From Candidatus Bathyarchaeota archaeon (GTDB taxonomy: Archaea; Thermoproteota; Bathyarchaeia; Bathyarchaeales; SOJC01), in NCBI GenBank assembly GCA_029882535.1, contig JAOUKM010000001.1:22037-86036 (forward strand): DNA of 64,000 bases. Reading direction: 5' to 3'. A program made the position numbers and the translations under genes. Below, one piece after another: positions 43,568-52,671 of this stretch; position 1 is the stretch's first letter; each line of letters opens with the position of its first letter. A model generated the notes under the pieces. That model was given only the letters and a program-made list of their open reading frames with translations. It did not search any database and was not told the DNA's origin.

Positions 43568-44335
43568 TTAGCTGATGTAGCTGGTTTTGCCTTCCTCGCT
43601 CTTACGCATTTTCCTCGCGTAAGTTTCTCTCCGCGTCTCTATCTGCCGCATCTTTTCCAAAATCTCATCCGACTTCGTAATTTCTTTATCCAAGTCATCT
43701 AAACTAAAAGTAATTCGCAACATCTTTTGCAAAACAACAAGAATGCTTTTCGCGGCTTTAGGATCTGGAAGATAACCACGGGTTTCTGCCAAAAGACATA
43801 GCGCCGGAATGCTTTTGAACTTCGCCATGCCCACAAGTAGGCCAGCTGTTCCAACTATAGGGTTCCCGGGAGGACTAGAAGAGGCATCTGCTTTAAGAGC
43901 ATTATCCAGCGTTTTAGTATCTGTAGCTGTGGCAATTACCTTAGGTATTTCATCAGCTTCCTTGCGGTAGCCACCAAGAGTAATTATAGTTTCTACCTTG
44001 TGTTTCTTAGCGAAGTCTAAGATAGTTTCAGCAATTTCGTACTGTCCCTCGATAGTTTGAGCCTGGCTGTCACCTGTGAAGAGAATGAGATCATTGCCCT
44101 TTGGATTTCTCCAGCAGTGAAACTCGCCGCGGAGAAGACGAGTGTTACCTTTCTTGTTTACAATAACATAGTATGGGAAGTGAGGTGAGTGAAGAAGAGC
44201 AAATTTTTCGGCTTTTAGCTGCTTAACAAGATAGCGAGTGGCAATTCTGCCCACCATTCCTAGTCCTGGAAGGCCTTCTATGAGAATGGGGTTCTCGGGT
44301 CTTATTTGAAGCTTTTCTTTGATTGCCGTTTTCAT
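43568..44335 (-). CDS. proteasome assembly chaperone family (PAC2) protein
   Basis: 255 residues from ATG 44335. The PAC2/DUF75 signature is LIEGLPGLGMVGRIATRYLV at about 18, followed by PHFPYYVIVNKKG and LILFTGDSQA. It is regularly encoded after nop10 in archaea. The C-terminus is a charged helix. Its ATG overlaps the nop10 stop (ATGA). Its role in archaea, proteasome assembly or another, is not proven. Confidence 0.88.
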   Translation of the reverse strand: MKTAIKEKLQIRPENPILIEGLPGLGMVGRIATRYLVKQLKAEKFALLHSPHFPYYVIVNKKGNTRLLRGEFHCWRNPKGNDLILFTGDSQAQTIEGQYEIAETILDFAKKHKVETIITLGGYRKEADEIPKVIATATDTKTLDNALKADASSSPPGNPIVGTAGLLVGMAKFKSIPALCLLAETRGYLPDPKAAKSILVVLQKMLRITFSLDDLDKEITKSDEILEKMRQIETRRETYARKMRKSEEGKTSYIS

Positions 44336-44502
44336 GAGTGTATACCTTCTTTTTTCAGGGACATGCGGTGTTTGGCGTATTTGTCGTTTGGAGAGAATTT
44401 CGCGGGGTGAGGACTGTGGACTTTGCCGTTGCAATAGGGACACGTCTCTCTGTTTAAAGTGTAACAGCTGCATTTTTCACATTTTCTGAGAAGCCAAACC
44501 AT
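44332..44502 (-). CDS. nop10: box H/ACA RNP protein Nop10
   Basis: 56 residues from ATG 44502 (MVWLLRKCEKCSCYTL). Zinc ribbon CEKC..CPYC, then HSPHPAKFSPNDKYAKHRM, the Nop10 signature. Part of the H/ACA pseudouridylation RNP with Cbf5, Gar1 and L7Ae. It begins 1 base after the eIF2-alpha stop. Confidence 0.95.
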   Translation of the reverse strand: MVWLLRKCEKCSCYTLNRETCPYCNGKVHSPHPAKFSPNDKYAKHRMSLKKEGIHS

Positions 44503-44503
44503 G

Positions 44504-45301
44504 TTATTTTTCCCTTTTGAAACTACCCTCTCCATCTGCTTTTGTGATGATTTTTATGGCTGTTTCTGAGGCTTTCTGAAGTATGGTTTCGGCTTGCTTA
44601 TAGTCTTCGGCTTCTACTTTCAGCCGGTATTTTGGGGCTGCGATTGTGTAAATGTGAATTTTTGCGGTGTCCGGTGTTTGGGTTTTTTGGGCTGCGTGCA
44701 GGGCTTTTTTGATTATGTTGACACCGTCGGGTCTGGTGCTGGTGAGCTGGAGAACTCCCTTTATTTCGACTTGTGGGGGCCGGATTCTTTCTTGAGCTAG
44801 CTCAGCTAATGTCTGGGCGATGTCAGAGGGGACGCTGATTTTTGTTAGCGCTTCGAGACCTTGGCGGCTTGCTTCTTCAAAGGCGGTATAGACATCGCCG
44901 TAGGTTTCTTCCATAGGTATAGCTGCTTTCTCTATGATTTCTTTGAGCGGTTTGCCGAGTTTTTCGGCCGTGATGCGGAGGAAGGTTTCGGCTTTGCGTT
45001 CGTGTTTGAAGGTGTAGATTTTATCTATGCGTTCGCGTTTGTTGACTCGTTTGCGGGAGAGATCTATGTGTGTTTTGTTTGGGTTGACGCGGAGGACTTT
45101 GAGGACGAGTTTTTGGCCTTCGCGGACGTGGTTGCGTATGTTGCGGACCCAGCTTGTGCTTATTTCGCTTCGGTGGAGGAGTCCTTCTTTGTTGTCGTAT
45201 TCTTCGAGGGTGACGTAGGCGCCGTAGTCGGTGACTTTTTTGACTGTGGCGAGGACGAGTTCGCCTCTTTCTGGCCATTCGGGTTTTTGGAGGGAGGGCA
45301 T
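44504..45301 (-). CDS. eif2a: translation initiation factor aIF2 subunit alpha
   Basis: 265 residues. S1 domain at 10-85 (RGELVLATVKKVTDYGAYVTL; HRSEISTSWVRNIRNHVREGQ), helical domain, then the C-terminal alpha-beta domain that binds aIF2-gamma. It delivers initiator tRNA together with beta and gamma subunits. Usual length and usual operon position after rps27e. Confidence 0.96.
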   Translation of the reverse strand: MPSLQKPEWPERGELVLATVKKVTDYGAYVTLEEYDNKEGLLHRSEISTSWVRNIRNHVREGQKLVLKVLRVNPNKTHIDLSRKRVNKRERIDKIYTFKHERKAETFLRITAEKLGKPLKEIIEKAAIPMEETYGDVYTAFEEASRQGLEALTKISVPSDIAQTLAELAQERIRPPQVEIKGVLQLTSTRPDGVNIIKKALHAAQKTQTPDTAKIHIYTIAAPKYRLKVEAEDYKQAETILQKASETAIKIITKADGEGSFKREK

Positions 45302-45314
45302 TGTTGCGGCTGCC

Positions 45315-45515
45315 TCACTCCATTATGGCTATGATTTCGCCGTTGATTTTCGCTTTGCCTCCTGTTGGGGTGGCAAGGGTGGTTTTGCATATTTTGCATT
45401 TTACGGTGTTTGTTGGGTTGCTGTAGATGAGTTGTTCGTTGCCGCAGTCGGGGCAGCGTACGCGGATGAAGTAGGATTTGGGATTGGGGATGAGGGTCTC
45501 CCAGTCGGTGCTCAC
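45315..45515 (-). CDS. rps27e: ribosomal protein S27e
   Basis: 66 residues with a zinc ribbon (RCPDCGNEQLIYSNPTNTVK then CKICKTTLATPTGGKA). Three bases separate it from the L44e stop. Full length. Confidence 0.95.
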   Translation of the reverse strand: MSTDWETLIPNPKSYFIRVRCPDCGNEQLIYSNPTNTVKCKICKTTLATPTGGKAKINGEIIAIME

Positions 45516-45518
45516 GGT

Positions 45519-45803
45519 TTAGGCTCGACCTCCGATTGTTAGTTTTCTTAGGCGCATGCCCTCTTTTTGGATGATGAAGCCGCATTTTTTGCACTTAAGC
45601 TTGAGAACTTGCTTTTTTGTGGTTTTGGCGAATTTTTTCTGAAGAGGCCATCCTTGACCGCCGTATCCGTGTTTTTCTCTTTCGTGGCGGCGGGCGCCGA
45701 CGGCTAGGGCACGGCGTTTTCCAGCCTTGTAGAGGCTTACAGAGTGTTCTGTGTGAGTTTTACATTTTGGGCAGTATGTGTTAATTGTTTTGGGGACGTT
45801 CAT
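45519..45803 (-). CDS. rpl44e: ribosomal protein L44e
   Basis: 94 residues from ATG 45803 (MNVPKTINTYCPKCKTHTEH). GYGGQGWPLQKKFAKTTKKQ is the family hallmark, and CPKC/CKKC form the zinc site. First gene of the conserved L44e-S27e-eIF2a-Nop10-PAC2 operon. Confidence 0.95.
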   Translation of the reverse strand: MNVPKTINTYCPKCKTHTEHSVSLYKAGKRRALAVGARRHEREKHGYGGQGWPLQKKFAKTTKKQVLKLKCKKCGFIIQKEGMRLRKLTIGGRA

Positions 45804-46246
45804 GATTTGCACGCACGGTGCTTGTTGCGTTTAGGTTAGACAAAAACCAACCATATAAACATTTAACAATCTAGCTTTACGTGGTTAGGTATGTGTGACC
45901 ACTAAAAATAAAAGCATAACGCTCCAAGTAGTTTTGCCAATCAATGGTTAAATATTCGCGCGCATTGTCGTTCTATGCATTGTCTGCCTTCTCGCTTTTC
46001 TCTTAGTATTAGCTCTTTCAGGGTCCTCGCAAGGAGGGTTAAGTGAAAATGACTCTCACTGTCATACGTCTCTGAGCGCTCCTTGCGTCGCCTACGGATT
46101 TCTATCTTCATGGCCTTCGAAGGAAGGATTGTATGCTCTATTCTCTTTTCTGCGGTTTGCCTGCTGTTATTGTTTTGCACAAGAAGGATAGATGATGAAC
46201 CATGAGAAGTTGAAGTTCGACATCATTCATAGGAGGTTAAGTAGCG
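45804..46246. other. 443-base divergent spacer
   Basis: Spacer between the L44e operon and a decayed regulator. An alternating CGCGCGC at 45957-45963 lies next to TTAAATATT, so on the minus strand the tract comes first and the TATA-like sequence follows. A 79-codon minus-strand frame (45941-46180) has odd composition and no family; I treat it as chance. Confidence 0.4.
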
Positions 46247-46851
46247 GTGGCAAATAACATGAGTCTCAAGTCGAGCGTACGCACTAATATTAAAAGGATA
46301 AATAAACATTATACAATTCATAAGTCCATGAAAAAAGATAACGGAGAAAAACAGAGTACGTCCAAACTCTTCAAAATGGCGGTTTGCATCGTAGATGACC
46401 CCGATAAAATCCGACTACTCGCCGACTTTACGCGCGCGGAAATTCTACATTGTTGTACGAGCATCCCATGACAGATGCTCAACTCTCCAAAGAACTCGGT
46501 CTGACAAGAGCCGCGGTCGGCTACCACCTCAATCTGTTGATGAAGGCTCAACTCATCTACTTACAAAAGGTTGAGCCCAAAGAACATGGCATCCTACAGA
46601 AATTCTACTGCCCGGTAGCAACCTTCTTCATAGTAAACTACGATCGCATACCAAAGGATGTTAAGAGATTCTTCATACAGACGCAGATTGTGTATCTAAG
46701 AAAAATCTTTATCGTTTTCCAGTTGCACCACTGCTTCTTTGGCGTCTCACCGACGACCCTCGAAAAATTAGCTCTGACTATGGTAAAGCAACTCGAGAGC
46801 ACTGAACGAAAACACGCAAAAGAGAGACCTGTAGAAACGCTGAAACACTAA
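46247..46851 (+). pseudogene. ArsR-like winged-helix regulator broken by a frameshift
   Basis: The first frame ends CIVDDPDKIRLLADFTRAEILH. The family continuation LLYEHPMTDAQLSKELGLTR, then AAVGYHLNLLMKAQLI, sits in the next frame from about 46450. One missing base near 46450-46455 (TACATTGTTGTACG) accounts for this. Otherwise the wHTH domain and a 70-residue C-terminal part are intact to a stop at 46851. Either a recent inactivation or a sequencing error. Confidence 0.75.
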
Positions 46852-47305
46852 AAGTAAAGATATACGCCGAAGCCCTCAAGAGCCTCACGAAACAAAACAA
46901 GTGACACACCTTGTTAAAGGAGCCCAAAGAACTTAAACTGTAGAGACTGAAGAGAAATGTGCATATAAAAATAATCCCGTTTGGGGCTTATCTACCCGAT
47001 ATATCGCACGCCAACTCACTATTAATATTCGAGATCTATTTGGTGCCTATTTGAAACCAAATAGTGTCAAAACTAAGCGTCCAAGTAAGTTTCCGCCTTT
47101 ATAACCTTTCATGGTAAAACGAAGGTTTACAAAAAAGAAAGCGCACGAAGCGCGCCGCCCGGGTATGAGTAGACCAGCGCGCGCATATAAATTCTAAGAA
47201 ATGAGCATTCTGGAAAGCATGGAATGATGGATTCATAGATATCGATATATTCTTAGTTACCACTACGTTACGCTAAGCATAAGATTTTGGAGACCGTGAC
47301 CAGAA
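46852..47305. other. 454-base spacer with repeats and GC-alternating tracts
   Basis: Holds the inverted repeat at 47036-47064, a GC-rich stretch at 47140-47163, and GCGCGCGC followed at once by ATATAAAT at 47177-47192. A 21-codon basic frame at 47112 is too short to support. No RNA gene recognised. Confidence 0.4.
47036..47064. repeat. 9-bp perfect inverted repeat
   Basis: CTATTTGGT (47036-47044) and ACCAAATAG (47056-47064) are perfect complements separated by 11 bases. It could be an operator for a dimeric regulator or a hairpin; no T run follows, so termination is less likely. Confidence 0.5.
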
Positions 47306-47719
47306 ATGAAGCGTGGATCTACACTTCAGAAAAAAAGGTTCCTGGCTGTGAACACCATCTTCGCCATTACTGCTATAGCCATAGAATGGACGGGAATCTC
47401 ACTAAATATGTACGTTTACGCTGACAACTTCTTCAATATCTTCAATGTGCCCATGATCATCATCGCTTCTTGGATTGCAATAGGTCACACATCATGGGTT
47501 GTTTACAAGAAATTCGGTTGGGTTGCTGGGCTTTTGACAGGTATAATCATCGACTTACCCCTCGAATTCTTAGCCTTTCACCTAGGATGGTGGACATGGA
47601 TTCCCAGCTGGTCCCCTGCAATATTCTTCAATGCTCCTGTTGCAAACTTCGCAGTATACCTGAGTGTGAGTTTAGGGAGCATTATAATTTACAAATACAC
47701 AATGAAGTCAAAATTGTAA
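47306..47719 (+). CDS. small polytopic membrane protein, possibly CruF-like (carotenoid biosynthesis)
   Basis: 137 residues with four membrane segments (about 12-30, 44-64, 70-90, 108-130). IDLPLEFLAFHLGWWTWIP followed by IFFNAPVANFAVYL resembles part of the carotenoid hydratase (CruF/DUF422) family, where Glu and aromatic residues line the site. It is only half the usual length of that family, so the call is weak. ATG start at 47306. Confidence 0.4.
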   Translation: MKRGSTLQKKRFLAVNTIFAITAIAIEWTGISLNMYVYADNFFNIFNVPMIIIASWIAIGHTSWVVYKKFGWVAGLLTGIIIDLPLEFLAFHLGWWTWIPSWSPAIFFNAPVANFAVYLSVSLGSIIIYKYTMKSKL

Positions 47720-47769
47720 CAATAATACGCGCGCAAAGGCTTTATGAAAATAGTGATTTTGATTGAATA

Positions 47770-47898
47770 ATGGAGTTGATAAGAATGGCATTTAAAGTTG
47801 TTTTTCTGGCTCATACTCTTGATGCTGATCCAGAGAAAAATAGATGTTTTGTCGAGGTCATGCACTTAGATTATAAAAGCCATTCTTTCAACACTTAG
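47770..47898 (+). pseudogene. short fragment resembling the N-terminus of a DUF6506-like protein
   Basis: 42 codons: AFKVVFLAHTLDADPEKNRC resembles the beginning of small cytoplasmic proteins with FxAxxxDADPEKHR, after which homology fades and a TAG ends the frame. The remaining part of such a protein is not found downstream. It may be a truncated remnant or a small gene of its own. Confidence 0.35.
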
Positions 47899-48035
47899 AG
47901 AGGGCCTAAGAGACACACACTCAAGCCCCGCATTCATATTTAGTTCCTAATGGAGCAGTCTACTCCTAGCGCCAAACACACACTCTTAAAAGCCACAAAT
48001 ACAGACTACAAACAACAGGAGCGCACCAACAAACC

Positions 48036-48557
48036 ATGTGCATCTTAGGCAAAAACAAACTCCAAAACCTCATACAACAATACCACATAATCTATCCCTA
48101 CGACCACAGCCTCCTCGATGGCGACAGCTACGTCCTAACAGTCAAAGAAGAAACCACCCTAAACTACCTAGAACACCAAAACATCACAAGCCACGAAATA
48201 ATCTTCACGCCACCCAACCTCGTCGCCCACCTAACAGCCAAAAGCAAATATGGACGCATGGGACTAAGCTTCCTCAACGCCGCAAAAGTCCACAGCGGCT
48301 TCATAGGCAGACTAGCACTAGAAATCGTAAACCTCAGCAACGACCGCCGTTCCATCACAATAAAACGAGGCGACCCCTTCATGCACATCGAATTCATAAC
48401 CCGCCAAGGCACCCCATCCCCCTACACAGGACAATACCAATTCCAATACCTCACAGAAGAAGAAATACAAATGTACATCCCCATCCTAAAAAAAGTCTTC
48501 CCAAACTACGAAGAACTAACAAAAAAATGGTTCAAAAACACGCCAACAACCCCATAA
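48036..48557 (+). CDS. dCTP deaminase/dUTPase-family protein
   Basis: 173 residues. The trimeric dUTPase fold motifs are visible: LLDGDSYVLTV, LTAKSKYGRMGLSFL, VHSGFIGRLALEIVNLS and IKRGDPFMHIEFI. The SKYGRMGL loop matches the SSxGRxG nucleotide-binding motif only in part. It probably removes dUTP or deaminates dCTP, but the exact activity needs the Glu/Asp of the catalytic loop aligned. Strong A/C-biased coding strand. Confidence 0.75.
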   Translation: MCILGKNKLQNLIQQYHIIYPYDHSLLDGDSYVLTVKEETTLNYLEHQNITSHEIIFTPPNLVAHLTAKSKYGRMGLSFLNAAKVHSGFIGRLALEIVNLSNDRRSITIKRGDPFMHIEFITRQGTPSPYTGQYQFQYLTEEEIQMYIPILKKVFPNYEELTKKWFKNTPTTP

Positions 48558-48624
48558 CCTAACTTGACGCAAAAATCCATATTTTCAATTCATAACTGAC
48601 ATAACAAACTATCACAACAAACGC

Positions 48625-48632
48625 TTTAAATA
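48625..48632 (+). promoter_or_regulatory. TATA-like box for rpl10e
   Basis: TTTAAATA lies 35-42 bases before the GTG start of L10e. Confidence 0.45.
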
Positions 48633-48666
48633 TTACCAAAATCGCTATGCAGAGGGGAAAACAGCA

Positions 48667-49164
48667 GTGAAAGCCAAAAACTACCGAGAAGTAAAAGGTC
48701 AACCTTGCACAAGAAAAGAATATACCAAAAGCTCACCCCCATCAAAAATCACCAAATTCACCATGGGCGACACAGAAACAAAATTCCCAATCAAAGCTAA
48801 ACTAATCGCCCTAGAAAACGCGCAAGTCCGCCACAACGCTCTAGAAGCTGCAAGAATAGCCTCAAACCGCCACTTATCAACAAAACTTGGAAGCAACTAC
48901 TTCCTGCGAATCATGCCTTATCCACATGCAATCCTCAGAGAAAACAAAATGATATTCGGCGCCCACGCAGACAGACTGCAAGACGGTATGCGCCGAGCCT
49001 TCGGAAAACCCATAGCAACAGCAGCACGAGTGAAAACCAACCAGCCTATAATAGTAATAGGCGTAAACGAGGACTCCATAGAAACCGCAAAACAAGCCTT
49101 AAAACGCAGCAAAGCAAAACTCCCAATGCCCTGCCGCGTAACAATAGAAAAAACAGGGGACTAA
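48667..49164 (+). CDS. rpl10e: ribosomal protein L10e
   Basis: 165 residues, GTG start. L16/L10e fold of the large subunit near the peptidyl-transferase region: KITKFTMGDTETKFPIKAKL, ASNRHLSTKLGSNYFLRIMP, YPHAILRENKMIFGAHADRL and QDGMRRAFGKPIATAARV are diagnostic. AGAGGGGAAAA precedes the start. PEP synthase follows 5 bases after the stop. Confidence 0.96.
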   Translation: MKAKNYREVKGQPCTRKEYTKSSPPSKITKFTMGDTETKFPIKAKLIALENAQVRHNALEAARIASNRHLSTKLGSNYFLRIMPYPHAILRENKMIFGAHADRLQDGMRRAFGKPIATAARVKTNQPIIVIGVNEDSIETAKQALKRSKAKLPMPCRVTIEKTGD

Positions 49165-49169
49165 CAACT

Positions 49170-51608
49170 ATGAGCACATCAAGAGAAGAAAAACTCGTAC
49201 TGTGGTTCGAAGAACTAACAAAAAACGACATTCCAACAGTCGGCGGCAAAAACGCAAACCTAGGGGAAATGACACAAGCAAAAATTCCTGTTCCACCAGG
49301 GTTCGCAATAACAGCTCAAGCATACCAGAGGTTCATTACCGAAACAAACATTGCTCGAGGAATTTACCAAATCATTAAAGAAACCGTTATTGACACTGAC
49401 GACCCTAAACAATATGCAGAAGCCTCCAATAAAATCAGAAAACTCATCGAAGCAGCTGGAATGCCTAAAGAAATAGAGGAAGCAATCAGAGATGCTTATC
49501 AGAAACTAAGCGATAGAACAAACTCCACAAACCTCTCTGTGGCTGTTCGCTCTAGCGCAACTGCTGAAGATTTGCCAGATGCTTCTTTTGCTGGACAACA
49601 AGAAACATACCTCAACGTAAAAGAGCCTGACGAACTGATTGAGAAAACGATTAAATGTTGGTCAAGCCTTTTCACCACAAGGGCTATTTTTTATCGAACT
49701 AAAAAAGGGTTCAAACATGAACAAGTCCTAATAAGTGTAGGTGTTCAAAAAATGGTGGACGCCCGCTCAGCAGGCGTTATATTCACGATAAACCCAGTGA
49801 CTGGCGATCGAAACCAAATAATCATCGAAGGTACTTGGGGCCTCGGTGAAGCAGTTGTCTCAGGCGCGGAAACCCCTGATCATTTTGTAGTAGACAAACA
49901 AACATTTGAAATAATTGAACAAAGGATAGCTAAGAAAACAGTGGAGTATATTCGCAACCCAGAAACCGGAAAAACAGAGCATGCTGAGGTGTCTTTAGAG
50001 AGACAGAAAAAGCCATGCATTACAGACGAGGAAACTAGAAGGCTGGCTCAACTAGGCAGTCAAATCGACCAGCATTATGGCAAGCCTCAAGACATCGAAT
50101 GGGCTATAGACCGTAATATACCGTTTCCTGAGAATGTTTTCATTGTACAGTCGAGACCGGAAACCGTTTGGAGCGTAGAAGAGAAAGAAACGGGAATCGA
50201 AGCAATTGGAACCCCAAAACAGCTCTCAGAAATGGAAGTTGTAGCCAGAGGTATTGCAGCGGGCAGGAGGGATATAGGGTTTGGTGTGGCAAAGGTTGTT
50301 TTCACACCTGAAGACGCTTCAAGGCTGATTAAAAAAGGAGACATACTTGTTGCAACTATGACGAACCCTGATTTTGTGCCTTTCATGAAACTTGCCAGCG
50401 CTATAGTAACAGATAAAGGCGGCGTTACGGCTCACGCAGCGATTGTAAGCCGTGAGCTAGGTATACCGTGCATCGTAGGTGCGGAGACAGCGACCAAAAC
50501 GATGGTAACAGGCAGGGAATATACTGTTGACGCTCGAAGCGGCGTAGTTTATGAAGGCATATTAGAGAGGCTTGAAGAAACTGCAGCTCCAATAGTCAGC
50601 ATGGATTATGCTTCTGTGGTCCAGTCTGCACCCGTAACTGCCACAAAGATTTACATGAACCTTGGAGTCCCAGAAAAAATCGATGCATACAAAGATTTGC
50701 CTTTTGACGGCATAGGGCTTATGCGTATTGAGTTCATTGTTAGCGACATCGGTGAACATCCACTCTACTTGCTTGAAAAAGGTGAAGGAGATAAATTTGT
50801 TAACAAGCTGGCGAAAGGCATAGCCAGAGTTGCAAGTGCAATTCAGCCCCGACCAGTGGTTGTTAGGTTTAGCGACTTCAAAACAAATGAATATCGAGAT
50901 TTGAAAGGTGGCAAAGAATACGAAATTGAGGAAGCCAATCCAATGCTTGGTTGGCGAGGAGCAAGCCGCTACATAAGCCAGTGGTACGAGAAAGCCTTCA
51001 GATTAGAGTGCCAAGCCATTCGCAAATGCCGTGAAGAGTGGAGGCTTAAGAACGTCTGGGTCATGCTTCCCGTAATAAGAACTTTGTGGGAAGCCAAGAA
51101 GTGCCTCGGAATCATGAAAGAGGAAGGGTTGGAGAGTTCTAGAGACTTTCAAGTATGGTTCATGGCTGAGACCCCGTCAATAGCGATAATGGCAGACGAG
51201 TTCTCAAAGCTCTGCAATGGCTTTTCCATAGGCTCAAACGACATGACCCAAGGCATCTTAATGATAGATCGAGATTCTGAGAGACTTGGACAAATGGGTT
51301 ATTTCGATGAACGAGACCCAGCAATCAAACGCATAATTGCACATTTGATCAAGGTAGCCCACGAGAACGGAGTTACAGTTTCAATTTGCGGCGAAGGCCC
51401 CTCAAATCTGCCAGACTTTACTGAATTCCTAGTTCGCTGCGGTATAGACAGCATTTCCGTTAACAACGACGCTGTAATAAGCACCAGAAAATTGGTTGCA
51501 AGTGTTGAACAGAAAATCCTATTAGAGCAGTCGATAAAGAGCCGAGAACAATGGCAAGAAAAACAAAAACAAAAAGCTTCACGTGACCTTGAATGGCCCC
51601 TTAGCTGA
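49170..51608 (+). CDS. ppsA: phosphoenolpyruvate synthase
   Basis: 812 residues. PpsA converts pyruvate and ATP to PEP, AMP and phosphate for gluconeogenesis. The ATP-binding domain has TVGGKNANLGEM and AVRSSATAEDLPDASFAGQQ; the phosphohistidine lies in GGVTAHAAIVSRELGIPCIVGA, and the PEP-binding barrel has LMRIEFI, FMAETPSIA and GSNDMTQ. Full length. The C-terminal end overlaps a longer reading of dph2, but the real dph2 start is downstream. Confidence 0.97.
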   Translation: MSTSREEKLVLWFEELTKNDIPTVGGKNANLGEMTQAKIPVPPGFAITAQAYQRFITETNIARGIYQIIKETVIDTDDPKQYAEASNKIRKLIEAAGMPKEIEEAIRDAYQKLSDRTNSTNLSVAVRSSATAEDLPDASFAGQQETYLNVKEPDELIEKTIKCWSSLFTTRAIFYRTKKGFKHEQVLISVGVQKMVDARSAGVIFTINPVTGDRNQIIIEGTWGLGEAVVSGAETPDHFVVDKQTFEIIEQRIAKKTVEYIRNPETGKTEHAEVSLERQKKPCITDEETRRLAQLGSQIDQHYGKPQDIEWAIDRNIPFPENVFIVQSRPETVWSVEEKETGIEAIGTPKQLSEMEVVARGIAAGRRDIGFGVAKVVFTPEDASRLIKKGDILVATMTNPDFVPFMKLASAIVTDKGGVTAHAAIVSRELGIPCIVGAETATKTMVTGREYTVDARSGVVYEGILERLEETAAPIVSMDYASVVQSAPVTATKIYMNLGVPEKIDAYKDLPFDGIGLMRIEFIVSDIGEHPLYLLEKGEGDKFVNKLAKGIARVASAIQPRPVVVRFSDFKTNEYRDLKGGKEYEIEEANPMLGWRGASRYISQWYEKAFRLECQAIRKCREEWRLKNVWVMLPVIRTLWEAKKCLGIMKEEGLESSRDFQVWFMAETPSIAIMADEFSKLCNGFSIGSNDMTQGILMIDRDSERLGQMGYFDERDPAIKRIIAHLIKVAHENGVTVSICGEGPSNLPDFTEFLVRCGIDSISVNNDAVISTRKLVASVEQKILLEQSIKSREQWQEKQKQKASRDLEWPLS

Positions 51609-51663
51609 GATTTTCTGTCTCTTCCCTTTTCAAAGGTTATTTCCTTCTAAAGAGAAAGCACAA

Positions 51664-52671
51664 ATGCCATCCTCAACATTTGACCTAGAAGAAAAACGAC
51701 TAGAAAGGGAAGTTCGAAAAAGAAGAGCCAAACTAGTTCTTATACAACTTCCTGAAGGGTTGAAGCCTCATGGTCCAAGACTAGCTGCCATAGTTGAAAG
51801 AGCTGGCGCTCTCGCAATTGTCTCCGCAGACCCTTGCTATGGCGCTTGTGACTTGGCAATAGTTGAAGCAGAGAGGTTAGGCGCAGACCTCATCGTTCAC
51901 TACGGTCACAGTGCGATGCTAAAACAAGCCGCAGTTTCAACACTTTACATCGAAGCAAAAGCAAAAAGCTCCGTCAAAAACGCTGTAAAAAAGACAGTTC
52001 CTTATCTTGAACAGTGGAAAAAAATAGGCTTAGTAACAACCATTCAGCACGTGTACAAACTTAATGAAGCGAAAAACGTGCTTTTGGAAGCAGGCAAAGC
52101 CGTCGCAGTTGGAGATGCAGGACGGTTGAAGTATGCAGGACAAGTTCTCGGCTGCGATTATAGCAACGCAAAAGCAGTTTCAAAGGAAGTAGAAGCTTTT
52201 CTCTTTGTTGGCGGCGGCAAATTTCACGCATTAGGTGTAGCTCTAGCTACAGCAAAACCTACAATAGTAGCAGACCCCTACGAAAAGAGAGCCTTCTCAA
52301 TAGAGGATGAAACTGCAAGAATGCTGAAAAGACGGTGGGCAACCATCCATGAAGCCAAGCAAGCTGAGAAAATCGCCATACTAATAGGGTTAAAAGCTGG
52401 ACAGAAAAGACTCGACCAAGCCTTAAAAATGAAAAAACTAGTGGAGGACGCTGGCAAAAAAGCGACGTTTTTAGCTTTGAAGGAAATTACTCCAGAAGCC
52501 CTAATGCAGTTTCCAACAGTAGACGCTTTCATAAACACAGCATGTCCCAGACTGTCCATAGATGACGCTAAAAAATTCCGCAAACCCTTACTTACACCCA
52601 AAGAGATGTTCGTTGTCCTAGGCGAGTTACAATGGGAAGAACTATGCAAAAAAGGCTGGTTCGAAAGCTAG
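51664..52671 (+). CDS. dph2: diphthamide biosynthesis enzyme Dph2
   Basis: 335 residues from ATG 51664. It is the archaeal radical SAM-like enzyme that adds the 3-amino-3-carboxypropyl group to the diphthamide histidine of EF2. The three cluster-binding cysteines are in SADPCYGACDLA, VLGCDYSNA and INTACPRLSIDD. LIQLPEGLKPHGPRLA is the N-terminal signature. Its 3' end overlaps the next gene. Confidence 0.93.
   Translation: MPSSTFDLEEKRLEREVRKRRAKLVLIQLPEGLKPHGPRLAAIVERAGALAIVSADPCYGACDLAIVEAERLGADLIVHYGHSAMLKQAAVSTLYIEAKAKSSVKNAVKKTVPYLEQWKKIGLVTTIQHVYKLNEAKNVLLEAGKAVAVGDAGRLKYAGQVLGCDYSNAKAVSKEVEAFLFVGGGKFHALGVALATAKPTIVADPYEKRAFSIEDETARMLKRRWATIHEAKQAEKIAILIGLKAGQKRLDQALKMKKLVEDAGKKATFLALKEITPEALMQFPTVDAFINTACPRLSIDDAKKFRKPLLTPKEMFVVLGELQWEELCKKGWFES

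Noticed and set aside
45021..45594. Minus-strand ORFs rich in Arg, Pro and Thr over eIF2-alpha and S27e
   Set aside because: Shadow frames caused by strong strand bias; the real genes on the same strand have full motifs.
45941..46180. 79-codon minus-strand ORF in the spacer before the regulator
   Set aside because: No recognisable family, no ribosome site and Arg/Glu-rich composition typical of chance frames.
47112..47177. 21-codon basic ORF (MVKRRFTKKK start)
   Set aside because: Too short, no ribosome site and it overlaps the alternating GC tract; chance is likely.
48038..48562. Long Arg/Pro/His-rich ORF in another frame over the dUTPase-family gene
   Set aside because: Composition is that of an A/C-rich gene read out of frame; the frame at 48036 has clear family motifs.
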